NCBI GenBank assembly: GCA_028701945.1 | Contig: JAQVPT010000002.1 | Span: 1 to 36,430, forward strand | Source of the DNA: Bacteroidales bacterium | GTDB taxonomy: Bacteria; Bacteroidota; Bacteroidia; Bacteroidales; ML635J-15 | DNA length: 36,430 bases | Reading direction: 5' to 3' | Program-made: the position numbers and the translations under genes | The notes under the pieces: generated by a model | What the model was told of the DNA's origin: nothing | Database searches by the model: none | The model's input: the letters and a program-made list of their open reading frames with translations, nothing else | Shown: positions 17,716 to 26,915 of the stretch, one piece after another | Layout: every line of letters starts with the position of its first letter | Numbering within the stretch: position 1 is the first letter of the stretch

Positions 17716-17742
17716 AAAAAAATCCCGTCTTAAAACGGGATT
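17716..17742 (-). terminator. Rho-independent terminator-like hairpin abutting murI
   Basis: On the minus strand AATCCCGT, loop TTTAAG, then ACGGGATT form a perfect 8-bp stem (17721-17742), followed by a run of seven T residues that reaches to two bases from the murI start codon. It lies 24 bases after the stop codon of the second skp gene. The shape is that of an intrinsic terminator; being placed just before a start codon, it could instead or also limit read-through into murI or cover its ribosome-binding region. Confidence 0.75.
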
Positions 17743-17766
17743 AAAAGTAAGAAAAATATTTTGATT

Positions 17767-18267
17767 TTACTTAATTCCTAATTTTGTTTTAACCATAGTT
17801 GTTACATCAACACTTTCGCTCGAATGATACAACAAGGTTGATTCATCAAATATAAATATGAAACTATTTTCTTCACCAACTGCTTTAATTGCGTCTTGGA
17901 TTTTTGTATAAATAGGTTCTAACAGTTCCATCTCTTTAGCTTGCATATCTTCTTGAGCTCTCGTTTGGAAAGCTTGAATTCTTTGCTGAAGATTAACGAT
18001 TTCTTCTTCTTTCATTTGTTTGATGGAAGGAGACATTGTTGCTTGTTTTTCCATGTAGTCGTTATACTTCAACTCTAACTCTTTATTAAGCGATTGCAAC
18101 TGGGTTTCTAGTGTCATTGCATACTCTTCGACGGCTTTTGATGCTGTCTGTTTTTCAGGCATAAGAGTAAAAACAGCGTTTGAGTTTACATGTCCAAATT
18201 TTGCTTTTTGTGCAAATGCTCCGACTGTTAACAGGGAGATACATAATATTACAAATAGTTTTTTCAT
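17767..18267 (-). CDS. OmpH/Skp-family periplasmic chaperone, second copy
   Basis: The 166-residue protein has a signal peptide ending AFAQ (about residue 19), the opening strand AKFGHVNSNAVFTLMPE, a long coiled coil rich in Glu, Gln and Met (about 45-120) and the closing strand FIFIFDESTLLYHS. This is the Skp/OmpH plan: trimers with coiled-coil arms that hold unfolded outer-membrane proteins in the periplasm and pass them to BamA. It lies 37 bases after its paralog and follows bamA, the usual position. The two copies share architecture but only modest sequence, so they are an old duplication. Confidence 0.92.
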   Translation of the reverse strand: MKKLFVILCISLLTVGAFAQKAKFGHVNSNAVFTLMPEKQTASKAVEEYAMTLETQLQSLNKELELKYNDYMEKQATMSPSIKQMKEEEIVNLQQRIQAFQTRAQEDMQAKEMELLEPIYTKIQDAIKAVGEENSFIFIFDESTLLYHSSESVDVTTMVKTKLGIK

Positions 18268-18304
18268 AATCTAAATTTAAAATTTTAGCAAATATAATAC
18301 TTAA

Positions 18305-18817
18305 TTAATTCTTATAACCTAATTTTCTTAAAACATCATCACTTTTGTCATACCGAGGATCAGTATATAGCATATTAAGACTGTTTGCAGTATCGAATAT
18401 TACAGCGTAACTACCTTCTGTTGCTATTTCCTTAATCGCATTGTAGATGTCATCCTGAATTGGCTTGATTAGCTCTTCTCGCTTTTTAAAGAGAGTTCCT
18501 TCTTTACCAAAATATTTTTGCTGAAGTTCCCTCATGTCTTTTTCTTTTTTTACGATTTCTTCTTCACGTTTAACTCGCAATTCTTCGGTAAGCAAAACTC
18601 TTTCAGATTTATAATCGTTATACATTTTATCAATCTGCGTTTTTAGTTGGTCAATTTCAGATTTCCACTCAGTAGTAAAATCATCGAGTTGCGTTTTAGC
18701 AGTTTCGTAAATAGGAATATTATTAAGAATGTACTCTGTATCGACATAAGCATATTTTTGTGCAAACATAGCAGTCGAGAAAATTGCGATTAATGTAACA
18801 ATCAATATTTTTTTCAT
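18305..18817 (-). CDS. OmpH/Skp-family periplasmic chaperone, first copy
   Basis: The 170-residue protein begins with a signal peptide (MKKILIVTLIAIFSTAMFAQ), then KYAYVDTEYILNNIP, an extended charged coiled coil (about 40-115; VKREEEIVKKEKDMRELQQ) and the strand YAVIFDTANSLNMLY. It belongs to the Skp/OmpH chaperone family, which keeps outer-membrane barrel proteins soluble between the Sec machinery and the BAM complex. It lies 62 bases after bamA and is followed by a second copy. The tail DDVLRKLGYKN resembles a conserved C-terminal element of Bacteroidetes members. Confidence 0.93.
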   Translation of the reverse strand: MKKILIVTLIAIFSTAMFAQKYAYVDTEYILNNIPIYETAKTQLDDFTTEWKSEIDQLKTQIDKMYNDYKSERVLLTEELRVKREEEIVKKEKDMRELQQKYFGKEGTLFKKREELIKPIQDDIYNAIKEIATEGSYAVIFDTANSLNMLYTDPRYDKSDDVLRKLGYKN

Positions 18818-18879
18818 AGTTATAATTTTTTTAATTTATAATTTATATTCTTTAGCAAATAATGTTCCAAACTAATATT

Positions 18880-21420
18880 TTAAAATTGTTGACCAATGAC
18901 AAAATGGAATTGCCCTCCACTTGCACCTGCGTTTCCTGAGATTTTATCAAAACCATATCCCCAGTCAACACCGAGCATTCCAATCATTGGCATAAAAATT
19001 CGTACTCCCACGCCAGCAGATCGCTTCATATCATAAGGATTAAAATTATCTGCTCTGTACCATGCATTACCAGCTTCAAGAAAACCAATTGCATATAATG
19101 TAGCCGAAGGGTTCAATGATAATGGATACCTTAATTCCACTGTAAATTTGTCGTAAATATTACCACCATTTTGAGGTGTAAGCGAATTGTTTAAATATCC
19201 ACGTAATCCAACAGTTTCCAACCCGTATAGATTATATCCATAAAGTCCGTCTCCGCCAAGTTGGAAGCCCTCAAATGGCGATGGTCCAACATCTTTAGAG
19301 TACATTCCTAGTAATCCAAATTCAATTTTAGTCATTAAAACCAAGGCTCTTGAGCTACCATCTTGTGCTCCTGCCAAGGTAGTAAACCACTGTCCGCTAA
19401 ATTTGTATTTATGATATTCTATCCATTTATATCTATCCTGATCAGACATATCATCAGTATATACCTTATTATTAAATACAGAATATGGTGGAGTCAACTC
19501 AATTGACAAAGAAAATGTTGAGCCTGTGGTCGGGAATATTGGGTTTGGTCCTGCCGAATGTCTTCCCAAAACAGATTTTAAACTTAGGTTATTAGAATGC
19601 CCATCTCGATATATAAAATTCGGATAATTATCTAAGTTATAGTATTTGTATCCAACTTCATTATAAAGAGTAAAATAGTCGTCAGGTACACGTAACCTTT
19701 GTCCTAATCCCAATGCTGCTCCAGTAACTTTAAAATGGTAATAGTCGTCTTCGTCAGGTCTTTTACCGCTAGTCATAATAGAGTGATAAACAGAAGTCGT
19801 TAATGAATTTGGTTTTTTACCACCAAACCATGGCTCTACAAATGAGAGGCTATAACTTTGATACCACAATCCACTTGCTTGTGCACGAATAGATAATTTT
19901 TGGCCGTCACCAGTAGGCAATGGTCTGTATGACTTTGGATTAAAAATGTTTTTTAATGAAAAATTATTAAATGATAAACCAAGAGTTCCTACTATCATAT
20001 TTGCACCCCATCCGCCAGAAAGCTCAATTTGGTCCGAAGGCTTTTCCTCAACAATATATTCAAGATCTACTGTACCATCTGCTGGGTTCGGTTGAAAATC
20101 GACATTTAGTTTTTCTGGATCAAAATACCCTAATTGTGCAAATTCGCGGATTGTACGTTGTACTTCGCTTCTTTTATACAATGCTCCAGGACGGGTACGT
20201 ACCTCTCGCATAACAACATGATCGTTTGTTCTGGTGTTCCCGGTAATTGTTACTCTATTCACACGTGCTTGTTTACCTTCATAAACACGCATCTCTATAT
20301 CTATCGAATCGTTTTCGACCAATACCTCTACAGGAGTTACGTTGGAGAAAAGATATCCATTATCTTGATAAACTGACATTACGCCAGAGGGATCATATAA
20401 TAACTTTTCTTCAAGAACAACACTATTATAAGCGTCCCCCTTTTGAATTCCCAACACTCTAGTCAAAAAATCAGACGAGTATTTTGTATTCCCGAGCCAA
20501 GTAATATTTCTAAAGTAATATTTTTTACCTTCGTCAATTCCGATATGTATATTTATCATATTATCCTCAGCAGAAATAACCGAGTCGTAAATAATTTTGG
20601 CATCTCTAAACCCTAATTCATTGTATTTTGCGATGATATTCTTTTTGTCAATTTCATAATCTTTTGTGATAAGCTTAGAAGGTTTGAAAATATTGAACCA
20701 TCTTTTTCTTTTGGTTTCCTTCATTGCTCTATGCAATTTTGAATCAGCTATTTTCTTGTCGTCTCGATAAAAATTGTAGAATTTCTTTTCTTGCACTAAA
20801 CTGTCATTTCCAACAAATACGATATCGGCAATTTTTATTTTATTATTTTTCTTAATGTCAAAAGTTAAAATCACGCTATTTGCAATAATGGTATCATCTT
20901 CTTGTAAAACATCGACTTCAATATTTCGAAAACCTTTATCAATAAAATAATCATTAATTGATTTTTTAGAACTCATTACGACATTTTCGGTAACTTGTGT
21001 ACCTTTTACAAGCTTAATAAGATCACGAATATCGTCTGCTTCGGATTTTTTTATTCCTTTAAAGCTAAAACGAGATAACCTAGCTCTTTCAACGAGATAA
21101 ATATCAATAAATGCCTTGCCGTCAATAACTTTTGTTAGAGTAACCTCTACATCAGAAAACAATCCTTGGTCCCACAGTTTTTTTATTGCATCGGTAATTT
21201 TTTCTCCGGGGATAGATATTTTATTTCCTATTTCGAGTCCTGTAAGATACAACAAAACATTTTGGTCAAGATAATTGACTCCTGATATTGTAACTCCACC
21301 AATTTCATACTCTTTAGGCTCCGAATAATCTATTTTTTTCAACTGAGATTTCAAATCGTTTTGAGCAAAACTGGCCAAACCGCACAAAATCAATAATATA
21401 CAAGGAATAATTTTTTTCAT
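18880..21420 (-). CDS. bamA: Outer-membrane protein assembly factor BamA
   Basis: The 846-residue protein has a signal peptide (about 1-19) and a periplasmic region of about 440 residues with successive POTRA domains. Examples are GVTISGVNYLDQNVLLYLTG, FSFKGIKKSEADDIRDLI and VNRVTITGNTRTNDHVVMREV, the last being the conserved final POTRA. A C-terminal 16-strand-type barrel follows, containing the L6 motif LRGY (within LETVGLRGYLN) and ending in Phe (FVIGQQF), the classic beta-signal. BamA folds and inserts barrel proteins into the outer membrane. It starts nine bases after uppS and precedes two skp genes, the conserved Bacteroidetes order. The sequence is intact and of normal length. Confidence 0.97.
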   Translation of the reverse strand: MKKIIPCILLILCGLASFAQNDLKSQLKKIDYSEPKEYEIGGVTISGVNYLDQNVLLYLTGLEIGNKISIPGEKITDAIKKLWDQGLFSDVEVTLTKVIDGKAFIDIYLVERARLSRFSFKGIKKSEADDIRDLIKLVKGTQVTENVVMSSKKSINDYFIDKGFRNIEVDVLQEDDTIIANSVILTFDIKKNNKIKIADIVFVGNDSLVQEKKFYNFYRDDKKIADSKLHRAMKETKRKRWFNIFKPSKLITKDYEIDKKNIIAKYNELGFRDAKIIYDSVISAEDNMINIHIGIDEGKKYYFRNITWLGNTKYSSDFLTRVLGIQKGDAYNSVVLEEKLLYDPSGVMSVYQDNGYLFSNVTPVEVLVENDSIDIEMRVYEGKQARVNRVTITGNTRTNDHVVMREVRTRPGALYKRSEVQRTIREFAQLGYFDPEKLNVDFQPNPADGTVDLEYIVEEKPSDQIELSGGWGANMIVGTLGLSFNNFSLKNIFNPKSYRPLPTGDGQKLSIRAQASGLWYQSYSLSFVEPWFGGKKPNSLTTSVYHSIMTSGKRPDEDDYYHFKVTGAALGLGQRLRVPDDYFTLYNEVGYKYYNLDNYPNFIYRDGHSNNLSLKSVLGRHSAGPNPIFPTTGSTFSLSIELTPPYSVFNNKVYTDDMSDQDRYKWIEYHKYKFSGQWFTTLAGAQDGSSRALVLMTKIEFGLLGMYSKDVGPSPFEGFQLGGDGLYGYNLYGLETVGLRGYLNNSLTPQNGGNIYDKFTVELRYPLSLNPSATLYAIGFLEAGNAWYRADNFNPYDMKRSAGVGVRIFMPMIGMLGVDWGYGFDKISGNAGASGGQFHFVIGQQF

Positions 21421-21429
21421 TCAATAAAT

Positions 21430-22185
21430 TTAATTTGTTATTTGTTCACTTGTTTTTCCAAATCTTCTCTCACGGTTTTGATAGTCGATAATGGCTTGAT
21501 AAAAGACTTCTTTCGAGAAATCGGGCCAAAGCACGTCAGTAAAAAACAGTTCTGCATATGCCAATTGATATAATAAGAAATTACTTAGTCTTTCTTCGCC
21601 GCTAGTTCTAATTAAGAGTTCGGGGTCTGGGATTCCCGCAGTTGCAAGCTGGGATTCAAAATAATTATAATCTATATCATTAGCATCTATTTTATTATCT
21701 TCTACATCTTTTGCTATTGATTTAACTGCGTTTAAAATATCCCACCTTCCACTATAACTAAGAGCTACAATAAAAGTAAGTTTAGTATTATTTTTTGTGT
21801 TATCGATAGCAAATTGAAGTTTTTTCTTAACATTACTCGGTAACTTGTCAATTTCTCCGATAATCTGAATTTTAATTCCAAGTTTATTTATTTCATCAAT
21901 TTCTTTATCGATAGAACTAACCAACAAATTCATCAATCCGCTAATCTCAGTTTTTGGACGATTCCAATTTTCAGTTGAAAATGCATAAACAGTAAGGTAT
22001 TTTATGCCGAGTTCGCCACAAACCTCTAAAGCTTTTTTCACAGATTTTGCACCCTCTTGGTGTCCAGATAGACGAATCTTGCCACGCGATTTCGCCCACC
22101 TTCCATTACCATCCATAATAATTGCAACGTGTTGAGGGATTTTTGCGATATCTATTTTATTTTTCACACTTATTTCAATATTCAT
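21430..22185 (-). CDS. uppS: Isoprenyl transferase (undecaprenyl diphosphate synthase)
   Basis: From the ATG at 22185 the protein has 251 residues. It shows HVAIIMDGNGRWAKSRG with catalytic Asp25, GHQEGAKSV, LTVYAFSTENWNRP, ELLIRTSGEERLSNFLLYQ and AELFFTDVLWPDF, all hallmarks of cis-prenyltransferases. It adds isopentenyl units to farnesyl diphosphate to give the C55 lipid carrier for peptidoglycan and surface polysaccharides. The frame stays open to 22239, but the extra 18 residues have no family counterpart and lie inside the upstream barrel gene; the ATG at 22185 leaves an 11-base overlap, consistent with translational coupling. It is followed nine bases later by bamA. Confidence 0.96.
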   Translation of the reverse strand: MNIEISVKNKIDIAKIPQHVAIIMDGNGRWAKSRGKIRLSGHQEGAKSVKKALEVCGELGIKYLTVYAFSTENWNRPKTEISGLMNLLVSSIDKEIDEINKLGIKIQIIGEIDKLPSNVKKKLQFAIDNTKNNTKLTFIVALSYSGRWDILNAVKSIAKDVEDNKIDANDIDYNYFESQLATAGIPDPELLIRTSGEERLSNFLLYQLAYAELFFTDVLWPDFSKEVFYQAIIDYQNRERRFGKTSEQITN

Positions 22186-22939
22186 AATATGCAGGACAAC
22201 CAAGTCCACCAATTTTAAAAGTGTATGACAAACTAACAAGAGCTATCGAATACCAATCTTTATTGTATCTAAAACCTGATTGTTTATGTCTGTTAGCGTC
22301 AGTAACAGAAGTACCATAATCAGGGTCATAATTATCAAGGTCTTCTCCAGATAATGAGTCTAAATAATCTGAAAATGTACGGCGGAAAGCCCACTCTACT
22401 CCGAGTACTATCTGTGGTTTAATATTCTTTTTAAATCCAAAACCAATTGGGATTGCAAAGTTCAAAACATCTTGTGCGGAGTTAGCAAGATATAACGCTA
22501 CTCCAGTTTGTATGTATGGAGTGTAACTATACCTTCGGACATCGCCAATTTCATAGGGTAAAAAATTCACTTCGAATTGAGCAGATAATTCTATAAGAGA
22601 AGTTTCAAAACTATGATCTCGCATAATTTGAAATTGATTATTAAAATCTTCATCTGCTGCTCTTAGATTAGTAAAAAATGCTCCTATTTTAATATTATAC
22701 CTACCATTTATATGATACTTAGCAAATCCTCCGAGGTTTAATTTTGTTTGATAAAAATGTTTTGCCAGATTTATGTCTCCCATATAATATGAGCCACCAC
22801 CAGCTAACCCAAACTCTAAGCCTTGTTGTGCATTAACTTGGTTCGCATTTGATATAAATATGAAACAAAAAACAAACAATGCAGAAAAACTCTGCATTAT
22901 TTGTTTTTTATAATATTGTATTATATTTCTTCCCCGCAT
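22175..22939 (-). CDS. DUF6089-like outer-membrane beta-barrel protein, second copy
   Basis: From the ATG at 22939 this is 254 residues; an earlier ATG at 22960 and a later one at 22897 are alternatives. The 22939 start gives a signal peptide with a basic front (MRGRNIIQYYKK) and a cleavage site near NQVNAQQ. The mature part alternates short amphipathic strands with turns, beginning GLEFGLAGGGSYYMGDINL and closing YSIALVSLSYTFKIGGLG, as in small outer-membrane barrels. The family is found beside uppS and bamA in Bacteroidetes and its function is not known to me. Its end overlaps uppS by 11 bases. It shares overall pattern with the neighbouring copy (GDINL versus GELGG after the first strands, FxxRxTFSDYxDxxS near the end). 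Confidence 0.8.
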   Translation of the reverse strand: MRGRNIIQYYKKQIMQSFSALFVFCFIFISNANQVNAQQGLEFGLAGGGSYYMGDINLAKHFYQTKLNLGGFAKYHINGRYNIKIGAFFTNLRAADEDFNNQFQIMRDHSFETSLIELSAQFEVNFLPYEIGDVRRYSYTPYIQTGVALYLANSAQDVLNFAIPIGFGFKKNIKPQIVLGVEWAFRRTFSDYLDSLSGEDLDNYDPDYGTSVTDANRHKQSGFRYNKDWYSIALVSLSYTFKIGGLGCPAYYEY

Positions 22940-22981
22940 AAAACTAACAACGTAACTCAAACCAAAATATTGCTGGCATGA

Positions 22982-23896
22982 TTAAAATTTAGGCATACCT
23001 GGTGCTCTTGGTCTAAGTTTGTAAGTTACCTTAAGAGAAAGAAACATAAAAGCATCGTTATAATCACTTTGCCCCCTTTGTTGTCCTGCTCCAACTCCAG
23101 CCCAGTCAGGGTCTGCGGTTCCACTACTAAAGTAAGCAGCCATTGGGTCTGAGAAAATTGAAGGGTCAACATAGGTAGTTGATACATCATCAACATAATC
23201 GGAGAATGTAAAACGCACACCATATTCAAACCCTATTCCAAAGTTTCGATCAATCATATAGTTTAAACCAAAACCTGCTGGTATAGTAACGCAAATTTTG
23301 CTGTATTTTTCTCTTGTAGGAATAACTCCTTGTCCTTCAGTGCCAAGAGGTTGTAGTGCATACCACTCACCATCACCATTAACTGGATCATTATATTGTG
23401 CTTTGGGATTAAACCAAGTACCAGCAATACCAGTATAAATATAAAGGTTTGGCAAGTTTCGTTTACCTTTAATTCTTCGCAAATCGTATCGGTGTCCGTA
23501 TCTTTCTTTCAAAATTGAAAAGTCGATAGTTGCAGCAACGTCCACAACAGGAGCCCTAAAAGTCAGATTCCTACTATTACGATGAAATTCTTCTGTAAAC
23601 GTATCACTCCCGTATAGTCTTCCAAACATAACATTACCTCTAACTGCCCATTGTTCAGCAAGTTTATAACTATATCCTCCTTGTATAAGCCAACGAGATG
23701 CGTTAAAATCAAAATCTTTTACAAACTGAGAGCCTGAGGTATTTGACCCCCCAAGTTCACCAAGAAAGTTTGTTGATCCTAAACCAAAAGAGACTTCGTG
23801 TCTGATTTTTCTCCAATGAATATTATACTGTGCATTTACCATTACAGATGTAAACGTCAATAATCCTAATAAAACAATAAGTTTTCTAATTTTCAT
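22982..23896 (-). CDS. DUF6089-like outer-membrane beta-barrel protein, first copy
   Basis: The 304-residue protein has a signal peptide (MKIRKLIVLLGLLTFTSVMV, cleaved near NAQ) and a series of aromatic-rich strands: HEVSFGLGSTNFLGELGGS, QWAVRGNVMFGRLYG, LYIYTGIAGTWFNPKAQYND, FGLNYMIDRNFGIGFEYGVR and the closing LSLKVTYKLRPRAPGMPKF. This indicates a small outer-membrane barrel, roughly eight strands. The segment FGIGFEYGVRFTFSDYVDDVS matches a segment of the next gene (VLGVEWAFRRTFSDYLDSLS), so the two are tandem paralogs. It lies 41 bases after nadK. Its role is unknown; a conserved place in the BAM cluster suggests an accessory envelope function. Confidence 0.8.
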   Translation of the reverse strand: MKIRKLIVLLGLLTFTSVMVNAQYNIHWRKIRHEVSFGLGSTNFLGELGGSNTSGSQFVKDFDFNASRWLIQGGYSYKLAEQWAVRGNVMFGRLYGSDTFTEEFHRNSRNLTFRAPVVDVAATIDFSILKERYGHRYDLRRIKGKRNLPNLYIYTGIAGTWFNPKAQYNDPVNGDGEWYALQPLGTEGQGVIPTREKYSKICVTIPAGFGLNYMIDRNFGIGFEYGVRFTFSDYVDDVSTTYVDPSIFSDPMAAYFSSGTADPDWAGVGAGQQRGQSDYNDAFMFLSLKVTYKLRPRAPGMPKF

Positions 23897-23937
23897 AATT
23901 TTTGCGTTATTACACTAAACAACTGACTATCAATGAT

Positions 23938-24819
23938 TTAGTTTCGTAAGTCCGTTCCCCACATCAATTTATTTCTCAGAGTGCTAAAGTAAGTATTTTC
24001 AAACAAATTTACAAAATTAATATTAAAATTCGCTTTTTTTATAGTTATTTCGCTAGCCTTCTTTATACTATAAGCCCTGTAATCAAGTGATGCCAACACT
24101 TTATCGTGATTTGATTCTATCAATATTTTTATTGTTGTATCCCCAGATAACACCAAAGGGCGTACCGTTAAATTATGATTAGCAATTGGAGTTATCAATA
24201 TAACGTCAGAATGAGGGGCAACAATAGGTCCTCCACAACTTAAAGAGTACGCAGTTGAACCAGTGGGAGTTGCCATAATTAATCCATCTGACCAGTAGGT
24301 GTTTATATAGATATCATCGGCATAAACTTTAAGTTTAATCATATTTAGGCGTGATCTTTTCTGCAATGCAAATTCGTTTAGGCAATAATTGTTCTTCCCA
24401 AAGAAATTCTCATCGCAATCAACATCAAGAACCATTCTTTTATCAATATTATAGTTGCCATCTAATACTTGCCTAATTGCTGGAATAAGATTATTGCTAT
24501 TTACATAAGATAAAAACCCTAAGCGTCCAGTATTAAAACCAAGTATAGGTATTCCACGGTCTTTTACGATAGTTGCCGATTCTAAAAAAGTTCCGTCACC
24601 ACCAATGCTTAGAAAAAAATCGAATTTTACATCTTCGGGTAGTTCTTTTTCAAACAACCCGATGGCATTTGGGTGGTACAAAACTTTTGTCTCAATAAAA
24701 TCGTTAAATTTTTTATCTATATATATATTAACATTGCTCTGTTTGAGTTCTTCAAAAAGTTGTATCAGTATTCCACTAAAACTATTTCCGAAATTCCTAC
24801 CGTAAATTGCAATATTCAT
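23938..24819 (-). CDS. nadK: NAD kinase
   Basis: The 293-residue protein contains SIGGDGTFLESA with catalytic Asp75, GFNTGRLGFLS, the NE motif in CLNEFALQKRS and MATPTGSTAYSLSCGGPIV, the full NAD-kinase signature. It phosphorylates NAD to NADP in the cytoplasm using ATP or polyphosphate. Length is normal. It starts three bases after the Omp85-like gene and precedes the barrel genes, so it is embedded in an envelope operon. That placement is typical for Bacteroidetes and probably reflects shared growth control rather than a direct link. Confidence 0.96.
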   Translation of the reverse strand: MNIAIYGRNFGNSFSGILIQLFEELKQSNVNIYIDKKFNDFIETKVLYHPNAIGLFEKELPEDVKFDFFLSIGGDGTFLESATIVKDRGIPILGFNTGRLGFLSYVNSNNLIPAIRQVLDGNYNIDKRMVLDVDCDENFFGKNNYCLNEFALQKRSRLNMIKLKVYADDIYINTYWSDGLIMATPTGSTAYSLSCGGPIVAPHSDVILITPIANHNLTVRPLVLSGDTTIKILIESNHDKVLASLDYRAYSIKKASEITIKKANFNINFVNLFENTYFSTLRNKLMWGTDLRN

Positions 24820-24822
24820 AAA

Positions 24823-26229
24823 CTAAAATCTTTTATAAAGTGGCGATTTAAACTCTGCAAATATACCAAATTTATTAAAATAAGCATTATATGCTACTCG
24901 AAACTGTATTAAACGGTCATAATAGGTCTCAACTGTAATGCCAAAGCCGGCCGAATAAGCAAAACCATCTCCAAACATATTTTGTTCGACATGTAAATTG
25001 TTGTTCGACAAATTTGAGTATGCAATATCGGCAAACGCTTCGAGATAAACAATTGAAAAGACTTTTGAGAACTCATCAGGTAACAGTGAGGGCAACACAT
25101 TTAACCTAAAATCGAACAATTTATAACTAAGAGTATTTTTAGAACTCGCAATAAAATCAGAGGGAAAATAATAATACTCATACCCTCTCATAAAAAACCC
25201 TTCATAAAAGTTAAATGATTCATCAAATAAAATACGTTTATTATTGTCGTAAAAATCTTTTCCTGCAAACATCTCGTTTCGCAGTGATAATTTTGTTTCC
25301 CCGAAGCTTGTGTTTTGTTGCAAAAGTACATTAAGGCTTATATTGTCAGAAAAATCAGTGTTGTCAAATATAGAAGTTGTTACACGCAGATTTGCGTAAA
25401 AACCAGTTAGGGGATAAACAATACTATTTCTGTTATCATAATTAAACGCAATTTTTGGCATTATGTACCGAGGATTAGTTATCCCAGCCAAATCATCATT
25501 ATAAAAGTCTTGATTATAAATATATTGTCTAAACTTTAGCCCTATTTCGAAAGCATATTTTATTTTTGGTCTGTAAGAATATTGTAGTCCCACATCAATA
25601 ATCTTTCGCAAATAATCATCATTACTTTGCCAATACGAAGGTTTGTTCTGATAAATACCAGAAACGACTTTTTTTTGTCTAAAAAAATCGGCAAAAGCCC
25701 AAATGCCATCGACTCTTCGTTTACCAAAACCTGGTTTATGATACGAAATAGCATAATGTTCTTTATACCCAAATCGTGCTTTAAATCTGAGCACTTCGTT
25801 TTTTCCTCTAAAATTAAACCAATCAAATGCTGCTCCATAATTTATCCTCGACCAATCACGATAGTGAATAAAAGAGCTAAGATTACGTTCGGAGTGTTCC
25901 AAAATAGGATATCCCCAATAATACCAACGTTCTTGCAAATTGTATGTTACTAATATTTCATTTTTGTTTTCAACTATTTCGACATCTATAAAATTAAATA
26001 ATCGCAAACGATTAAGATTGGCTACAGATTCATCTACAACATTTTGTATTTCTTGAAAATTTAGATTGTCTCCAATTTCAAAACCTATTTCTCGTAATAT
26101 TATATCCGACTTTGTTATTTTATTTCCGACCAAAGAAATATTGACTTTCTTAAGTTCATCGTTTTGTGCTACTGCTTTTAATGAACAAGCACAAATGCAA
26201 ACAATAAGTATAAATTTAACGAGTTTCAA
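24823..26229 (-). CDS. Omp85-superfamily protein with one POTRA domain
   Basis: The 468-residue protein has a signal peptide ending KAVAQ (about residue 22), one POTRA domain (about 26-100; VNISLVGNKITKSDIILREIGFEIGD and LFNFIDVEIVENKNEI) and a C-terminal barrel of about 350 residues. In the barrel the L6-type motif MRGYEY is visible and the chain ends in Phe (PLYKRF). It is a second Omp85 homolog beside BamA but much shorter, resembling BamA-like surface-antigen proteins (TamA/Sam35-like in plan). The POTRA-barrel layout suggests protein insertion or secretion at the outer membrane; the substrate is unknown. It overlaps the CBS gene by ATGA and precedes nadK by three bases. Confidence 0.85.
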   Translation of the reverse strand: MKLVKFILIVCICACSLKAVAQNDELKKVNISLVGNKITKSDIILREIGFEIGDNLNFQEIQNVVDESVANLNRLRLFNFIDVEIVENKNEILVTYNLQERWYYWGYPILEHSERNLSSFIHYRDWSRINYGAAFDWFNFRGKNEVLRFKARFGYKEHYAISYHKPGFGKRRVDGIWAFADFFRQKKVVSGIYQNKPSYWQSNDDYLRKIIDVGLQYSYRPKIKYAFEIGLKFRQYIYNQDFYNDDLAGITNPRYIMPKIAFNYDNRNSIVYPLTGFYANLRVTTSIFDNTDFSDNISLNVLLQQNTSFGETKLSLRNEMFAGKDFYDNNKRILFDESFNFYEGFFMRGYEYYYFPSDFIASSKNTLSYKLFDFRLNVLPSLLPDEFSKVFSIVYLEAFADIAYSNLSNNNLHVEQNMFGDGFAYSAGFGITVETYYDRLIQFRVAYNAYFNKFGIFAEFKSPLYKRF

Positions 26230-26891
26230 ATATTCAGATAGTTTATAAATGAATCGTATCTTTCTTCATAAAAAACCTTAAGCATATCTTGAGCAAGAAA
26301 TGAGGCTTTAACTTTATAATCGAATCTTTCGAATGTCTGGAGAATTGAAGCAATATCAGTAACATCAACTTTAATGGTAACATTAATTTGAGTTGAACTA
26401 TTAAAAGTGGAAATATAAGACATCATTATATTCGCATTATTTGACTCAATTATACCACTAATCTGATGGAGAGAATAATCATGAATTGTCATTTCAAGTA
26501 CAATTATGCTACCTGCTTTTTCGATGCTCGTCATTTTAGAAAATTCGACAACTAATTTAAAAAGAGAAATTGCACCTAAATAATTTTTATCGACATCAAG
26601 AACAGGAATTACTGTAAGTTTCATTTTTGCACATAAATCCATTATCTCAAATATATGCTGATTTTCAAAAACGAATGGTCTTACAAGAGATAAGTTATGA
26701 TTTCCGATTGGGTCTTCTCCACAATTATTGTCATAAATATCGGTATCTGTAATAAGACCAAGAAACTCTTCATTATTTACTATTGGCAAATGCGAAACTC
26801 TGTGAGTCTCCATCCATTGAAGTGCAATATTACCAGTATCAGAAGTTCTGACTACTGGAATTGAATCGCTAATAAGATGTTTTGCAATCAT
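26226..26891 (-). CDS. CBS-pair plus ACT-like domain protein
   Basis: From the ATG at 26891 the protein has 221 residues; the open frame reaches 26918, but the extra residues (MHKKIIIVI) lie over the predicted promoter. The N-terminal half has two CBS motifs (HLISDSIPVVRTSDTGNIAL... RVSHLPIVNNEEFLGLITDTDI, and MKLTVIPVLDVDKNYLGAIS), which commonly bind adenine nucleotides. The C-terminal part (about 125-200; SIIVLEMTIHDYSLHQISGI, then NVTIKVDVTD) looks like an ACT-type regulatory fold, as in AcuB-like proteins. It heads the envelope operon and diverges from pdxJ with 66 bases between. A ligand-sensing role is inferred; the ligand is unknown. Confidence 0.85.
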   Translation of the reverse strand: MIAKHLISDSIPVVRTSDTGNIALQWMETHRVSHLPIVNNEEFLGLITDTDIYDNNCGEDPIGNHNLSLVRPFVFENQHIFEIMDLCAKMKLTVIPVLDVDKNYLGAISLFKLVVEFSKMTSIEKAGSIIVLEMTIHDYSLHQISGIIESNNANIMMSYISTFNSSTQINVTIKVDVTDIASILQTFERFDYKVKASFLAQDMLKVFYEERYDSFINYLNI

Positions 26892-26915
26892 AATGACTAT
26901 AATTATTTTTTTATG

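Noticed and set aside
17767..18817. The two Skp/OmpH genes as an assembly duplication
   Set aside because: They share architecture only; their sequences differ widely, as expected for old paralogs.
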